Shown piece after piece: positions 17,639 to 27,300 of a DNA stretch of 64,000 bases. The notes below the pieces were generated by a model, which saw nothing but the letters and a program-made list of their open reading frames with translations, was not told where the DNA came from and searched no databases. Where the stretch lies: positions 124,001-188,000 of the forward strand of contig NZ_JAUMKC010000006.1 of the NCBI RefSeq assembly GCF_030519355.1. The letters are read 5' to 3'. Made by a program: the position numbers and the translations under genes. Within the stretch, counting starts at the first letter, position 1. Every line of letters begins with the position of its first letter. This DNA is from Mucilaginibacter sp. L3T2-6. Lineage in GTDB: Bacteria; Bacteroidota; Bacteroidia; Sphingobacteriales; Sphingobacteriaceae.

Positions 17639-17859
17639 TATTGTATAGCTTATGCCAAAAGTGCATTGCTGATACCGCTAAATTGAGAGGGTAGGGCTAC
17701 CGGCTATTTATTCAGTTCTGTTAATGGGTGAAACCGGCCCAAAATCGGTGTAACCTGATAACTCGTTTACCATAGAATTGTAACAATGCCTATTACCAGC
17801 AACAATTGTAGTACTGAGGTGTTAAACTTGTATAAGCCGATACATTAAACATTTACACA

Positions 17860-18888
17860 ATGAGAACAGAAGAACTAATAGCAACAGCAACTGCCCTTAT
17901 GGCGGGTGATAAGGGGTTGCTGGCTATGGACGAAAGCGTTGGTACCTGCAACAAGCGTTTTGAAGAGGCAGGTATTCCGCAAACTATTGAATATCGCCGT
18001 GCATACCGCGAACTGATTGTAACCACCCCAAACCTGGGCCGGTGCTTAAGCGGCGCTATTTTATTTGATGAAACCATTTACCAGGCGACTAAGGAAGGAG
18101 TGCTTTTTATCGATATCTTGAAGAAAGCGGGTATTATCCCCGGTATTAAGGTTGATGAGGGCACGGCAGATATGGCAAACTTTCCGGGCGAGAAAATCAC
18201 TGAAGGAATAGATGGCCTTCGCCAACGGTTAGTAAAATATTATGAACTGGGTGCACGTTTTGCCAAATGGCGTGCTGTAATTACCATCAGCGATGATACA
18301 CCAACCAAAGCGAATATTGAAGCCAATATGCACCTGCTGGCCCGCTATGCTGCCCTATGCCAGGAAAATAACCTGGTGCCCATTGTTGAGCCTGAAGTAT
18401 TGATGGACGGCGACCACGGCCTGAAAAAATGCGCGAAAGTTACCGGGAAGGTACTTGCCACACTATTTAAACAGCTGGAGAAACAAAGGGTGAACCTTCA
18501 GGCTACCATTCTTAAGCCTAACATGGTGCTGCCCGGTACAAGAAATTCCAAACCAGTTAGCGTGCAAAAGGCATCCAAAGCAACGGTAGAGGTTTTACTC
18601 AAAAGTGTACCTGCTACATTGGCAGGTGTGGCATTTTTATCCGGCGGGCAATCGCCCGCAGAAGCCAGCGCTCATTTAAACGAGATGCATGTAAAATATA
18701 AAGGCAAGCTGCCATGGCCATTAACCTTTTCGTTTGCCCGCGCTATTCAACAGCCTGCAATGGACATTTGGAGGGGCGACGACAAAAATGTTAAAGCCGC
18801 TCAAAAGCTCCTTTATAAACGCGCAAGTTTAAACAACGCAGCGCGAAGGGGAGAGTATAAACCAGAGATGGAGGAAAAGCTTGCATAG
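17860..18888 (+). CDS. Class I fructose-bisphosphate aldolase
   Basis: 342 residues with the plant/animal-type aldolase pattern: LLAMDESVGTCNKRFEEAGI near the start, GAILFDETIYQ, IPGIKVDEGT, VPIVEPEVLMDGDHGL, ATILKPNMVLPG with the conserved active-site Lys region, and GVAFLSGGQSPAEA. It cleaves fructose-1,6-bisphosphate through a Schiff base, with no metal. It has its own 220-base upstream region, where no exact promoter motif is seen. The PMM-like gene follows after 90 bases. Cytosolic glycolysis/gluconeogenesis. Confidence 0.93.
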   Translation: MRTEELIATATALMAGDKGLLAMDESVGTCNKRFEEAGIPQTIEYRRAYRELIVTTPNLGRCLSGAILFDETIYQATKEGVLFIDILKKAGIIPGIKVDEGTADMANFPGEKITEGIDGLRQRLVKYYELGARFAKWRAVITISDDTPTKANIEANMHLLARYAALCQENNLVPIVEPEVLMDGDHGLKKCAKVTGKVLATLFKQLEKQRVNLQATILKPNMVLPGTRNSKPVSVQKASKATVEVLLKSVPATLAGVAFLSGGQSPAEASAHLNEMHVKYKGKLPWPLTFSFARAIQQPAMDIWRGDDKNVKAAQKLLYKRASLNNAARRGEYKPEMEEKLA

Positions 18889-18978
18889 TTGATGGATCAT
18901 GGCGTAAAACCGCAAATTATTCCCCGTTATCAACTGTGAACATTCGGCTATGAACCATCAATTATTAACCATAAGCTA

Positions 18979-19746
18979 ATGAAGAAACTCATCGTTTTCG
19001 ATCTTGACGGCACACTTGCTGAAAGCAAAGCAGCTATTGATAAGGAAATGGCTGAACGTTTAGCCGCGTTGTTGACGGTAGCCAAAGTGGCCGTAATGTC
19101 TGGCGGCGACTGGCCGCAATTCGAAAAACAGGTATTAGGCCACTTGCCGAAAGGGGCAAAACTGAGAAACTTGTCAATTTTACCTACCTGCGGAACCAAG
19201 TATTATCAATACAAACGGGGCTGGAAGCAGCTATATGCCGAGAACTTTACGGATGACCAGAAACACAAGATAATAGATTCAATAAATAAATCGGTTGATG
19301 CTTCGGGCTACAGGGTTAAAAAAACTTGGGGCGAAGCTATAGAAGACCGTGGCAGCCAGATCACTTATTCAGCCCTGGGGCAGTCAGCTCCGCTTGACGA
19401 AAAAAAGAAGTACGATCCTGACTTTAAAAAACGGAAGAAAATAAAGGCTCATCTGGATAAGCTGATACCTGAATTTGATGTGAACCTTGGCGGCTCAACC
19501 TCCATTGACGTTACCAAAAAAGGCATCGACAAAGAATATGGCATGCATAAGCTGCACCAGGTGCTGGATATTAAAATAAGCGAAATGATTTTTATAGGCG
19601 ATGCCATATTTCCTGGCGGAAATGACTACCCGGCAAAACAATCCGGCGCATATGCTGTCTGTGTAAAGGACTCTAACGAAGCCAAACGCGTGATAGAAGG
19701 AATTATAGGCTGCTTGGATAAGGGAAAATTTAAAGACGGGTTTTAA
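18979..19746 (+). CDS. HAD-IIB protein, phosphomannomutase-like
   Basis: 255 residues. HAD motif I is DLDGTLAESK near residue 8, and MSGGDWPQF fits motif II. The middle carries EDRGSQITYSALGQSAP, close to the substrate-binding cap of eukaryote-type phosphomannomutases, and motif IV is FIGDAIFPGGND. It therefore probably interconverts mannose-1-phosphate and mannose-6-phosphate, or acts as a related sugar phosphatase. It is followed by the GH130 gene only 3 bases downstream. GH130 enzymes release mannose-1-phosphate, so the pairing makes biochemical sense. Confidence 0.75.
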   Translation: MKKLIVFDLDGTLAESKAAIDKEMAERLAALLTVAKVAVMSGGDWPQFEKQVLGHLPKGAKLRNLSILPTCGTKYYQYKRGWKQLYAENFTDDQKHKIIDSINKSVDASGYRVKKTWGEAIEDRGSQITYSALGQSAPLDEKKKYDPDFKKRKKIKAHLDKLIPEFDVNLGGSTSIDVTKKGIDKEYGMHKLHQVLDIKISEMIFIGDAIFPGGNDYPAKQSGAYAVCVKDSNEAKRVIEGIIGCLDKGKFKDGF

Positions 19747-19749
19747 TTT

Positions 19750-20757
19750 ATGGTTGACGTTAAAAAAGAAGGTGTTGTGCTGAACTGTTCGGAAACTCCG
19801 TTTGAAGATGAAGCGGTGCTTAACCCGGCAGTAGTTCAGGAAGGCAATACCGTACATCTTTTTTATCGCGCTGTACATAAACAAAACAGATCGTGCATAG
19901 GCTATTGTAAGCTGGATGGCCCTCTGAAAATAGTAGAGAAGCATAACGGGCCTGTTTTAAGCCCTAAATTCCCCTACGAGCAACAGGGCATGGAAGACCC
20001 GCGGATGGTAAAAATTGATGGCTTATATTATTTAAGCTATGTGGCTTTCGACGGCAAAAATGCGCTCGGCGCGCTGGCTACGTCAACGGACCTGGTAAAC
20101 TTTGACCGCAAAGGCATCATAGCACCAATTATTACCTATACCGACTTTGACCTGGCAACGCAGAATAATGCCCTGCTCAACAAAAAATACCTGGATTATA
20201 ACCCCGGCGCCAACATTTTAGCTGATAAGGACTTTGTTTTTTTTCCACGCAGGGTAAACGGTAAGCTTACCTTTCTGCATCGTATAAAGCCTGATATACA
20301 AATCGCATCGGTAAGCAGTCTCGACGAACTTACCGAAGATTTCTGGAAATGTTATTTTACAAATTTTGGCGACCATATTTTTCTTGAACCAAAATATGAC
20401 CATGAGATATGTTATATAGGCGCCGGTTGCCCGCCGATAGAAACAGAAAAGGGCTGGCTGATTATTTACCACGGCGTACGGGTAATTAATAAGCATTATG
20501 AGTACGCCGGCTGTGCGGCGCTAATGGATATAGACAACCCGCAGAAAGAGATCGCCCGTTTGCCTTACCCGCTTTTTAAACCCGATCTGGATTATGAATT
20601 AACCGGCGATGTGGACGATGTTTGTTTCCCTACAGGCACCGCACAGTTTGGTGATACCTTGTATATTTATTATGGTGCAGCCGACGAATTGATCGCCTGC
20701 GCCAGCGTGAATTTGCCTGCTCTTTTGGATGAGCTGATGTCAGTTGCCAAAAATTAA
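19750..20757 (+). CDS. GH130 family beta-mannoside phosphorylase-like protein
   Basis: 335 residues, five-bladed propeller type. NPAVVQEGNTVHLFYRA, GMEDPRMVKIDGLYYLSYVAFDGKNALGALATS and the later WLIIYHGVR and DVCFPTGTAQFGDTLYIYYGAAD are GH130 hallmarks; the Asp of MEDPR is the expected proton donor. There is no signal peptide, so it acts in the cytosol. Phosphorolysis of beta-mannosides yields alpha-mannose-1-phosphate, which the upstream PMM-like protein could use. Some members are hydrolases; phosphorolysis is inferred from context. Confidence 0.82.
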   Translation: MVDVKKEGVVLNCSETPFEDEAVLNPAVVQEGNTVHLFYRAVHKQNRSCIGYCKLDGPLKIVEKHNGPVLSPKFPYEQQGMEDPRMVKIDGLYYLSYVAFDGKNALGALATSTDLVNFDRKGIIAPIITYTDFDLATQNNALLNKKYLDYNPGANILADKDFVFFPRRVNGKLTFLHRIKPDIQIASVSSLDELTEDFWKCYFTNFGDHIFLEPKYDHEICYIGAGCPPIETEKGWLIIYHGVRVINKHYEYAGCAALMDIDNPQKEIARLPYPLFKPDLDYELTGDVDDVCFPTGTAQFGDTLYIYYGAADELIACASVNLPALLDELMSVAKN

Positions 20758-20835
20758 ACAAAATCACGCCGCCGTTTATTACAATGTTTTTCCTGGTTGA
20801 GATTGCTTTAGGTCATGATTTAATGGTAAAACCGC

Positions 20836-21372
20836 TTAGGTTTTGCTTAAATCTTGCATAAGCTCCAGAACATGTTCCCAATTATTGGCCCTTTGGTGAT
20901 GATTATGATTAACGTTATGAAAAGCATGGAACATGATGGTCGTTCCCTTAAAATAATCCAGGTTTTTAATATGGTCGTCAATCATATAATCGGTGCCGAT
21001 TATGCTTTTATCGCCACAGAAAACAATATGCCGCCAGTCGATAAACGGGAAATGTTCATTCAGCCATTCCAGCTTTTCAGGTAAGCATTGCGGAAATTCC
21101 ATTGCCGCCGAAACAATGTAAACCTCGTATTCTTCCATCAGTTTCTTAACCGCTTCAATGGCGCCTTCCATTACAGGCAGGGTGCGGAAAAATCCTGGCG
21201 TAAAGGCATACCTGCGTGCAGCTTCCTTGTTCGGAAACATCTGGTTTTCCTCCAGTCCTTGTATCGACTCTTTGGTAACCCTTACACCATACTCGCGCTC
21301 GTACCAGTTAATAAAATGTGTTTCGGTATCGGCAATTACGCCGTCCATATCTATGGCTATAGATTTTTTCAT
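20836..21372 (-). CDS. 5'(3')-deoxyribonucleotidase-like HAD protein, copy 2
   Basis: 178 residues. HAD motif I SIAIDMDGVIADTE is at the N-terminus, GAIEAVKKLMEEYEVYIVSAAMEFPQ holds motif II, and CGDKSIIGTDYMIDDHIKNL holds motifs III/IV. This matches the small NT5C-type deoxyribonucleotidases, which dephosphorylate deoxynucleoside monophosphates. It is a clear paralogue of the gene immediately upstream (21434-21964), with about 60 bases between them, so the pair arose by tandem duplication. Cytosolic. Confidence 0.85.
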   Translation of the reverse strand: MKKSIAIDMDGVIADTETHFINWYEREYGVRVTKESIQGLEENQMFPNKEAARRYAFTPGFFRTLPVMEGAIEAVKKLMEEYEVYIVSAAMEFPQCLPEKLEWLNEHFPFIDWRHIVFCGDKSIIGTDYMIDDHIKNLDYFKGTTIMFHAFHNVNHNHHQRANNWEHVLELMQDLSKT

Positions 21373-21433
21373 GGCTAAAAGTAGCTATTTTGAGATAATG
21401 CGAATGTCATTATCCTAAATCGTAGTTTATAAA

Positions 21434-21964
21434 TCAAATTTCTTTCTTCATCAACTCCAAAACCTCGTCCCAGTTGTTTACCCGCTGGTGGTGATGGTGG
21501 TTAACATTGTGGAAGGCGTTAAACATAACGGTCTTTCCCTTAAAATTGTCGAGGTTTTTGATGTGGTCGTCAATCATATAATCTGTTCCGATGATACTTT
21601 TATCGCCACAAAAAATAATGTTGCGCCAACTGATGAAGGGGAAATGCTCTCCCAGCCATTCCAGTTTTTGCGACAGGCTCAACGGATATTGCATAGCAGC
21701 CGAAACGATGTAAATATCAAAGTCTTCTGATAGTTTTTTTACAGCTTCAACAGCGCCCGGCATTACCGGGGTGGTACGGAAATAACCCGGTGTTGCTGAA
21801 AATTTATCATAAGCACCCAATTCGGGAACAACATCATATTCAGTGCGGCCAATCAGTTCATGCGGATGGATCTTCAATCCATAATGACGCTCATACCAGG
21901 TTAACAACTGCGTTTCCTCATCGGCAATGACGCCGTCCATATCGATGGCGATCGATTTTCTCAT
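21434..21964 (-). CDS. 5'(3')-deoxyribonucleotidase-like HAD protein, copy 1
   Basis: 176 residues with the same motifs as its downstream twin: SIAIDMDGVIADEE, YIVSAAMQYPLSLSQKLEWL and CGDKSIIGTDYMIDDHIKNL. The C-termini also match (FHNVNHHHHQRVNNWDEVLELM). The most diverged segment is residues 25-60, the cap region, which suggests different substrate preference. Nucleotide salvage or pool control is likely. It is probably the first gene of a two-gene operon. Confidence 0.85.
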   Translation of the reverse strand: MRKSIAIDMDGVIADEETQLLTWYERHYGLKIHPHELIGRTEYDVVPELGAYDKFSATPGYFRTTPVMPGAVEAVKKLSEDFDIYIVSAAMQYPLSLSQKLEWLGEHFPFISWRNIIFCGDKSIIGTDYMIDDHIKNLDNFKGKTVMFNAFHNVNHHHHQRVNNWDEVLELMKKEI

Positions 21965-22257
21965 TTTATTTACAGGTTTTATAAATGATATAAATATTGG
22001 AAGGTTTGGTCACCGGTGGTTAAACCGCTTAGCATATTTCATTATAAGCAGGTTTATAGTGCAAAGATACCGGATTTGAGATAACGATGCCAGTCAACAT
22101 CTTTCTGTTTAGCTGTTCTTTACATTTGAAGATTAAACAGATAAACCGTAACACTATCTATTAACTTAGGTATACATGATAAGTTACTTTGAACCTCCTG
22201 ACATTCCGCCGATAATTAAATGACAATCAAATGAACACACATAATAATTTATCGCTG
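21965..22257. other. Divergent intergenic region upstream of tetR
   Basis: Separates the deoxyribonucleotidase genes (minus) from tetR (plus). It is AT-rich, with a CACCGGTG palindrome near 22010 and no gene. The tetR promoter begins at its right edge. Confidence 0.4.
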
Positions 22258-22265
22258 TACATTTG
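22258..22265 (+). promoter_or_regulatory. -7 element of tetR
   Basis: TACATTTG matches TAnnTTTG exactly. The operator palindrome begins 5 bases downstream, so it would cover the transcription start. Confidence 0.5.
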
Positions 22266-22269
22266 CTTA

Positions 22270-22294
22270 ACGGTGTTAAATAATTTAATGCCGT
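22270..22294. promoter_or_regulatory. TetR operator 1
   Basis: 25-bp palindrome of the form ACGGTG-TTAAATAATTTAA-TGCCGT, immediately before the tetR start codon. The core recurs at 22922-22948 and 23028-23054, which fits autoregulation. Confidence 0.7.
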
Positions 22295-22300
22295 AGTAAA

Positions 22301-22903
22301 ATGGCAAGTAAAGACAGAATACAACGACTGAAGGAAGAGACCCGGTGTAATATACTGGAGGCCGCCTTACAGATTGTTAAGGAAGAGGGATGGCAAGCTT
22401 TGAGCATGCGCAAGATAGCCGACGTAATTGAATATACCGCCCCTATTATATACGAATACTTTGATAACAAAGACGCGATTTTATTGGAGCTTACCCGCCA
22501 GGGTTATTTGAAACTATCAAGAGAACTGGTGGAGGCCCGCGACAGGCACCGGTTGCCGGCTAAACAGCTGGAAGACATGTGGCTGACATACTGGAATTTC
22601 GCTTTTGCAAATAAAGAGCTTTACCAGGGGATGTTTGGCGTAGCTACCAGCTGCAGTTGCGAACTGGTAAATAAATTGCCTGAGGCAGGAAAACCTTACG
22701 AATTATTCAGTGCGGTGATCGGCGAGTTAATGCATATTGAGGACCTGGAAGGCGATGTAATTTGTACCAAATATTACACCTTTTGGTCGGTAGTGCACGG
22801 GCTGGTATCTATTAACCTTTTAAGTCGGGGCTGGTCGGACGAGATTAACCGCCAGGTATTGAAAGATGCGATAGGCGGTATAATACGGACGATGACCGCG
22901 TAA
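22301..22903 (+). CDS. TetR-family repressor of the RND operon
   Basis: 200 residues. N-terminal helix-turn-helix at about 28-62 (ALSMRKIADVIEYTAPIIYEYFDNKD), typical TetR with the tyrosine/phenylalanine step. The C-terminal ligand domain includes a WVGxW-like stretch and CSCELVNKLP. It lies directly upstream of the RND efflux genes and is flanked by three copies of one palindrome, so it very likely represses both itself and the pump and releases DNA on binding a toxic ligand. The inducer is unknown. Cytosolic. Confidence 0.88.
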   Translation: MASKDRIQRLKEETRCNILEAALQIVKEEGWQALSMRKIADVIEYTAPIIYEYFDNKDAILLELTRQGYLKLSRELVEARDRHRLPAKQLEDMWLTYWNFAFANKELYQGMFGVATSCSCELVNKLPEAGKPYELFSAVIGELMHIEDLEGDVICTKYYTFWSVVHGLVSINLLSRGWSDEINRQVLKDAIGGIIRTMTA

Positions 22904-22921
22904 TTTTTTTCAACTTTCTCA

Positions 22922-22948
22922 AACGCTGTTAAATTATTTAATGGCGTT
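22922..22948. promoter_or_regulatory. TetR operator 2
   Basis: 27-bp palindrome AACGCTG-TTAAATTATTTAA-TGGCGTT, 19 bases after the tetR stop. Same core as operators 1 and 3. Confidence 0.65.
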
Positions 22949-23025
22949 AACTAAATATAAATTAATTATTAACAACTAAAACTTAGCAAGCCATGAAAAC
23001 AACAAACCACTTCCACCCCAACATA

Positions 23026-23056
23026 TTAACGATGTTAAATTATTTAATGACGTTAA
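23026..23056. promoter_or_regulatory. TetR operator 3
   Basis: 31-bp palindrome TTAACGATG-TTAAATTATTTAA-TGACGTTAA, the most extended of the three, about 60 bases before the start of the membrane-fusion protein gene. Likely the main control site of the pump operon. Confidence 0.65.
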
Positions 23057-23114
23057 ACACTTACCGATATTAATACAAAACACAACAATGCATCAATACG
23101 ATAATAAAATAATC

Positions 23115-24254
23115 ATGAAAAATTTAATTTTAGCGATACTCGCAATCTCCCTATACAGTTGCTCTACCAAGCCGCAAACGGCTGCAGCGCCTCCGGCGCC
23201 GTCATTGCCCGTTGCCACCATAGCAACAGGTAATGACACTACTTACCAGGAATATCCTGCATCGGTAGAAGGTACCGTGAATGTAGAAGTTCGCCCGCAG
23301 GTAAGCGGCACTTTAGATAAAGTATTTGTTGACGAAGGTTCTTTTGTAAGCGCCGGTCAGCCTTTATTTAAAATAAATGAACAGCCTTTCCGCGCAGCAT
23401 TGAACAACGCGCTGGCCAGCCAGCATGCTGCTGAAGCAGCAGCCGGCAATGCTGAACTTGAGGTTAACAAGTTAACGCCGCTGGTTGAAAATAAGGTAGT
23501 ATCTGATTACCAGCTGAAGACTGCAAAAGCTGCCTTGCAGGTTGCCAAAGCAAATATCGAATCGGCGAAGGCAAATGTGGCGACCGCTCAGATCAACCTG
23601 GGGTATACTTTGATTAAAGCTCCGGTTAGCGGCTACATCGGCCGGTTGGAAAAGAAACAAGGCAGTTTGGTTGGTCCGGCCGACCCGGCAGCGCTAACTC
23701 AGCTATCGGACGTTCACGACGTACACGTTTACTTTTCATTGAGCGAAAAGGACTTTGTAAACTTTAAGGAGCAGTACGCCGGAGCAACATTAACCGACAA
23801 GCTGAAACAATTGCCAACCGTGTCATTGGTATTGGCTGATAACAGCATCTACGCGAAACAAGGCAAAGTTGATATGATTGACGGCCAGTTCGACAAAACA
23901 ACCGGCGCTATCACCCTAAGGGCAAGCTTTACCAATCCGCAGGGCCTGTTACGCTCAGGCAATACCGGTAAAATTCGTTTGGGTTTACAACATAAGGATG
24001 TGCTGATGGTACCCCAATCTGCTACCATTGATATGCAGGACAAAGTGTTTGTTTTTGCCGTGGCCGACAACAACAAAGTTAAAAAGCAGGCGATAACCGT
24101 TGTGGGTAAAAGCGGCGACAATTATTTGGTTAAAGACGGTGTAAAACCCGGAGATAAGATAGTTCTCTCAGGTTTTGACCACCTGCAGGACGGTACAGTT
24201 ATCCAGCCTCAGCAAAAAACTGCAGACAAAGGCTCTGCAATTGCTAAAAATTAA
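23115..24254 (+). CDS. RND efflux periplasmic adaptor (membrane fusion protein)
   Basis: 379 residues from the ATG at 23115, where the lipoprotein signal MKNLILAILAISLYSC starts; an ATG at 23088 adds nine polar residues. The HlyD/MexA layout is visible: lipoyl half (VNVEVRPQVSGTLDKVFVDEGSFVSAGQPLFKI), alpha-hairpin (about 100-165), second lipoyl half (LIKAPVSGYIGRLEKKQGSLVG), beta-barrel and membrane-proximal domain. It links the inner-membrane pump to the outer-membrane channel. First gene of the pump operon, under TetR operators. Confidence 0.92.
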   Translation: MKNLILAILAISLYSCSTKPQTAAAPPAPSLPVATIATGNDTTYQEYPASVEGTVNVEVRPQVSGTLDKVFVDEGSFVSAGQPLFKINEQPFRAALNNALASQHAAEAAAGNAELEVNKLTPLVENKVVSDYQLKTAKAALQVAKANIESAKANVATAQINLGYTLIKAPVSGYIGRLEKKQGSLVGPADPAALTQLSDVHDVHVYFSLSEKDFVNFKEQYAGATLTDKLKQLPTVSLVLADNSIYAKQGKVDMIDGQFDKTTGAITLRASFTNPQGLLRSGNTGKIRLGLQHKDVLMVPQSATIDMQDKVFVFAVADNNKVKKQAITVVGKSGDNYLVKDGVKPGDKIVLSGFDHLQDGTVIQPQQKTADKGSAIAKN

Positions 24255-24377
24255 TTATCAGAGTCAGGAATCAGGAATAAAGAATCGGGATAAAAGGATT
24301 AAGAACATTTGCAAGACGCCCTGGATGGTGTCCTGGTTACCAGTTCTTTGTCTCTTGATTCTTCAAAAATCACAATC
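24255..24377. repeat. Inverted repeats between adaptor and pump genes
   Basis: AAGAATC...AAGAAC on the left pair with GTTCTT...GATTCTT on the right across about 60 bases, preceded by GAGTCAGGAATCAGGAAT. It resembles a dispersed Bacteroidota repeat inserted within the operon. Confidence 0.45.
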
Positions 24378-27300
24378 ATGTTAAAGAAATTTATAGAAAG
24401 GCCGGTACTTGCCACAGTAATATCTACCTTACTGGTGATATTAGGCGTGCTTGGTTTAACAAGGCTGCCTCTGCAGCAATTTCCGGATATTGCACCGCCA
24501 TCGGTACTGGTAACAGCCATTTACCCGGGTGCTAATGCCGAAACGGTGCTGCGTTCGGTAGCGCCATCGCTCGAAGAATCCATTAACGGTGTTGAGAATA
24601 TGACCTACATGAGCTCAACTGCCAGTAATGATGGTACTTTAGCTATCACCGTATATTTTAAATTGGGTACCGATGCCGATCAGGCTGCGGTTAACGTTCA
24701 AAACCGTGTGGCACAAGCTACCAGCCAGTTGCCTGCTGAAGTGGTGCAACAGGGCGTTACCACAGCCAAACAAGAGAATAGCTTCATTATGGCTATCGGT
24801 ATGTATACCGAGGATGAAAAAAAATACGACCAGACCTTTATTGCCAACTATGCACAGATAAATATTATACCAGAAATTAAGCGTATCCCTGGCGTGGGTT
24901 CTGCGAGCATATTCGGTGGTTTAAAAGACTATTCTATGCGTGTTTGGCTAAATCCCTCGCAGATGGAAACCTACCATGTTACGCCTAACGAGGTTTTTGC
25001 CGCTATACAGGATAAAAGCTTGGAGGCTGCTCCCGGCCGTTTTGGCGAACGCAGCAAAGAGGCCTTTGAATATGTAATTAAATACAAAGGTAAGCTCTCA
25101 AAACCCGAAGAATATGAAAATATTCCTATCCGGTCAAACGCTGATGGTTCGGTGTTGCGTTTAAAAGACGTTGCCCGTGTTGAGCTCGGCGCTTATTCAT
25201 ATACCAGCATCACCCGTTTAAATGGTAAAAAAGGTATCGGTATCGGCGTGATCCAGTTATCAGGCTCAAACGCCAATAAGATACAGATAGAAATTAACGA
25301 CCTGATGGCAAAGGCTGCAAAAGACTTTCCTGACGGCGTTAAGTATAATATCTTCTACAGTACTAAAATTGCGCTGGATGAATCAATCACCCAGGTAAAA
25401 CATACCCTTATTGAAGCTTTCGTGCTGGTGTTCCTGGTGGTGTTTATCTTCCTGCAGGATTTCAGATCGACGCTGATACCGGCCATTGCGGTACCGGTAG
25501 CTATTGTCGGCACGTTTTTCTTTATGTCGATATTCGGTTTCTCCATCAACTTGTTAACCCTGTTTGCATTGGTATTAGCGATTGGTATTGTTGTGGACGA
25601 CGCGATAGTGGTAGTGGAAGCCGTTCACGCCAAAATGGAGCACAAAGGCCTTGGCCCTAAAGAAGCAACATTGGAGGCGATGCATGAGATTACAGGTGCG
25701 CTGATATCTATCACGCTGGTAATGGCCGCGGTGTTCCTGCCGGTAGGTTTCCTTGAAGGCTCAACCGGTGTGTTCTATCGCCAGTTTGCCTTTACCATGG
25801 CGATTGCTATCGTTATCTCTGCACTCAATGCATTAACTTTGAGCCCGGCGTTGGCAGCATTGTTTTTAAAACCGTTGCACCACGATAACAATGGCGAACC
25901 TGTTAAAACTACCTTTAAGCAGCGTTTCTTCAATGGCTTCAATACCAACTTTAATGCGCTTACCAACAAATATGTGGGCGGCCTTAAATTTCTAACCAAA
26001 AACAAATGGGTTGGTATTACGGGCCTCGCCATTATAACTTTTGCTGTAGTGCTGATGGTGCGCAACACCAAAACCGGTTTTATCCCGACAGAAGACCAGG
26101 GCTTCATCGCTATAGCGGTAAATACGCCATCGGGTACTTCGCTCGACCGTACCTCAAAAGTTATGGCCGAGGCTGAAAGCACCGTAGGTAAAAATCCGGC
26201 TGCCAGGTTTGTAACGTCGGTACCGGGTTTTAACCTGCTGACCAAGTCAAACAGTCCATCGTCGGCTATCTTCTTTGTATTGTTAAAGAAGCCCGAGGAA
26301 CGCGGCAAGGTTAAAGATATCAATGATATTATGAACCAGATCCGCGGCGACTTGAGTGCAGTGCACGGGGGCAGCTTCTTTGTATTCAGTTTCCCAACCG
26401 TACCTGGTTTCAGTAACGTTGAGGCGCTCGACTTTGTATTGCAGGATAAAACCAGCGGTAAACTGGATAAATTCAGCGAAGTGTCAAACAAATTCATCGG
26501 CGAGCTGATGAAGAAACCGGCTGTGGCTTATGCATTTACTTCATTTAAAGCTGATTATCCGCAGTTGCAGCTGGATGTTGACGATGATAAGGCGAACCAG
26601 CTCGGCGTGAGTGTAAAAGACATCCTGCAAACTATGCAGGTGTATTTTGGCAGTGCCCAGGTTTCAGACTTTAACCGCTTCGGTAAATACTACCGCGTGC
26701 TGGTTCAGGCTGATATTGCCGACCGTGCCGACCCTTCATCTATCGACCGTGTATTTGTGAAAAACAAGACAGGGGAAATGGTGCCCATCAATTCACTGGT
26801 GAAATTAACTCGTGTTTATGGTTCGGAAACGGCATCGCGTTACAACCTGTTTAACTCTATCGAGATAAACGCAATCCCAAAACCTGGATTTAGCTCAGGC
26901 GAGGCTATTAAAGCGATAGAAGAAACCGCTAAGGAGCAATTGCCATTGGGCTACACTTATGATTTTACCGGCCAAACCCGCGAAGAGATTTCCTCAAACG
27001 GTCAATCAACAGCGGTATTCCTGTTGTGTTTGATATTCGTTTACTTCCTGTTATCGGCACAATATGAGAGCTATATCCTGCCATTGGCGGTAATCTTCTC
27101 TATCCCAACCGGCGTGCTAGGTGTGTTTATAGCAATTGGTCTGAAAGGTATCGAGAACAACATTTATGTACAGGTAGCACTCATTATGCTTATCGGCCTG
27201 CTTGCCAAAAACGCTATCCTTATCGTGGAGTTTGCGGTGCAGCGGCGAAAGGCTGGTTTATCGCTTATAAGTGCAGCTATTGAGGCAGCCAAGTTAAGGC

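Noticed and set aside
22993..23073. 26-residue open frame MKTTNHFHPNILTMLNYLMT... before the RND adaptor
   Set aside because: Half of it is simply the operator 3 palindrome read as codons; no clear role as a leader peptide.
25775..26497. 240-residue open frame antisense to the RND pump gene
   Set aside because: A frame shadow of the strong pump coding region; no motif, and the composition follows the opposite gene.
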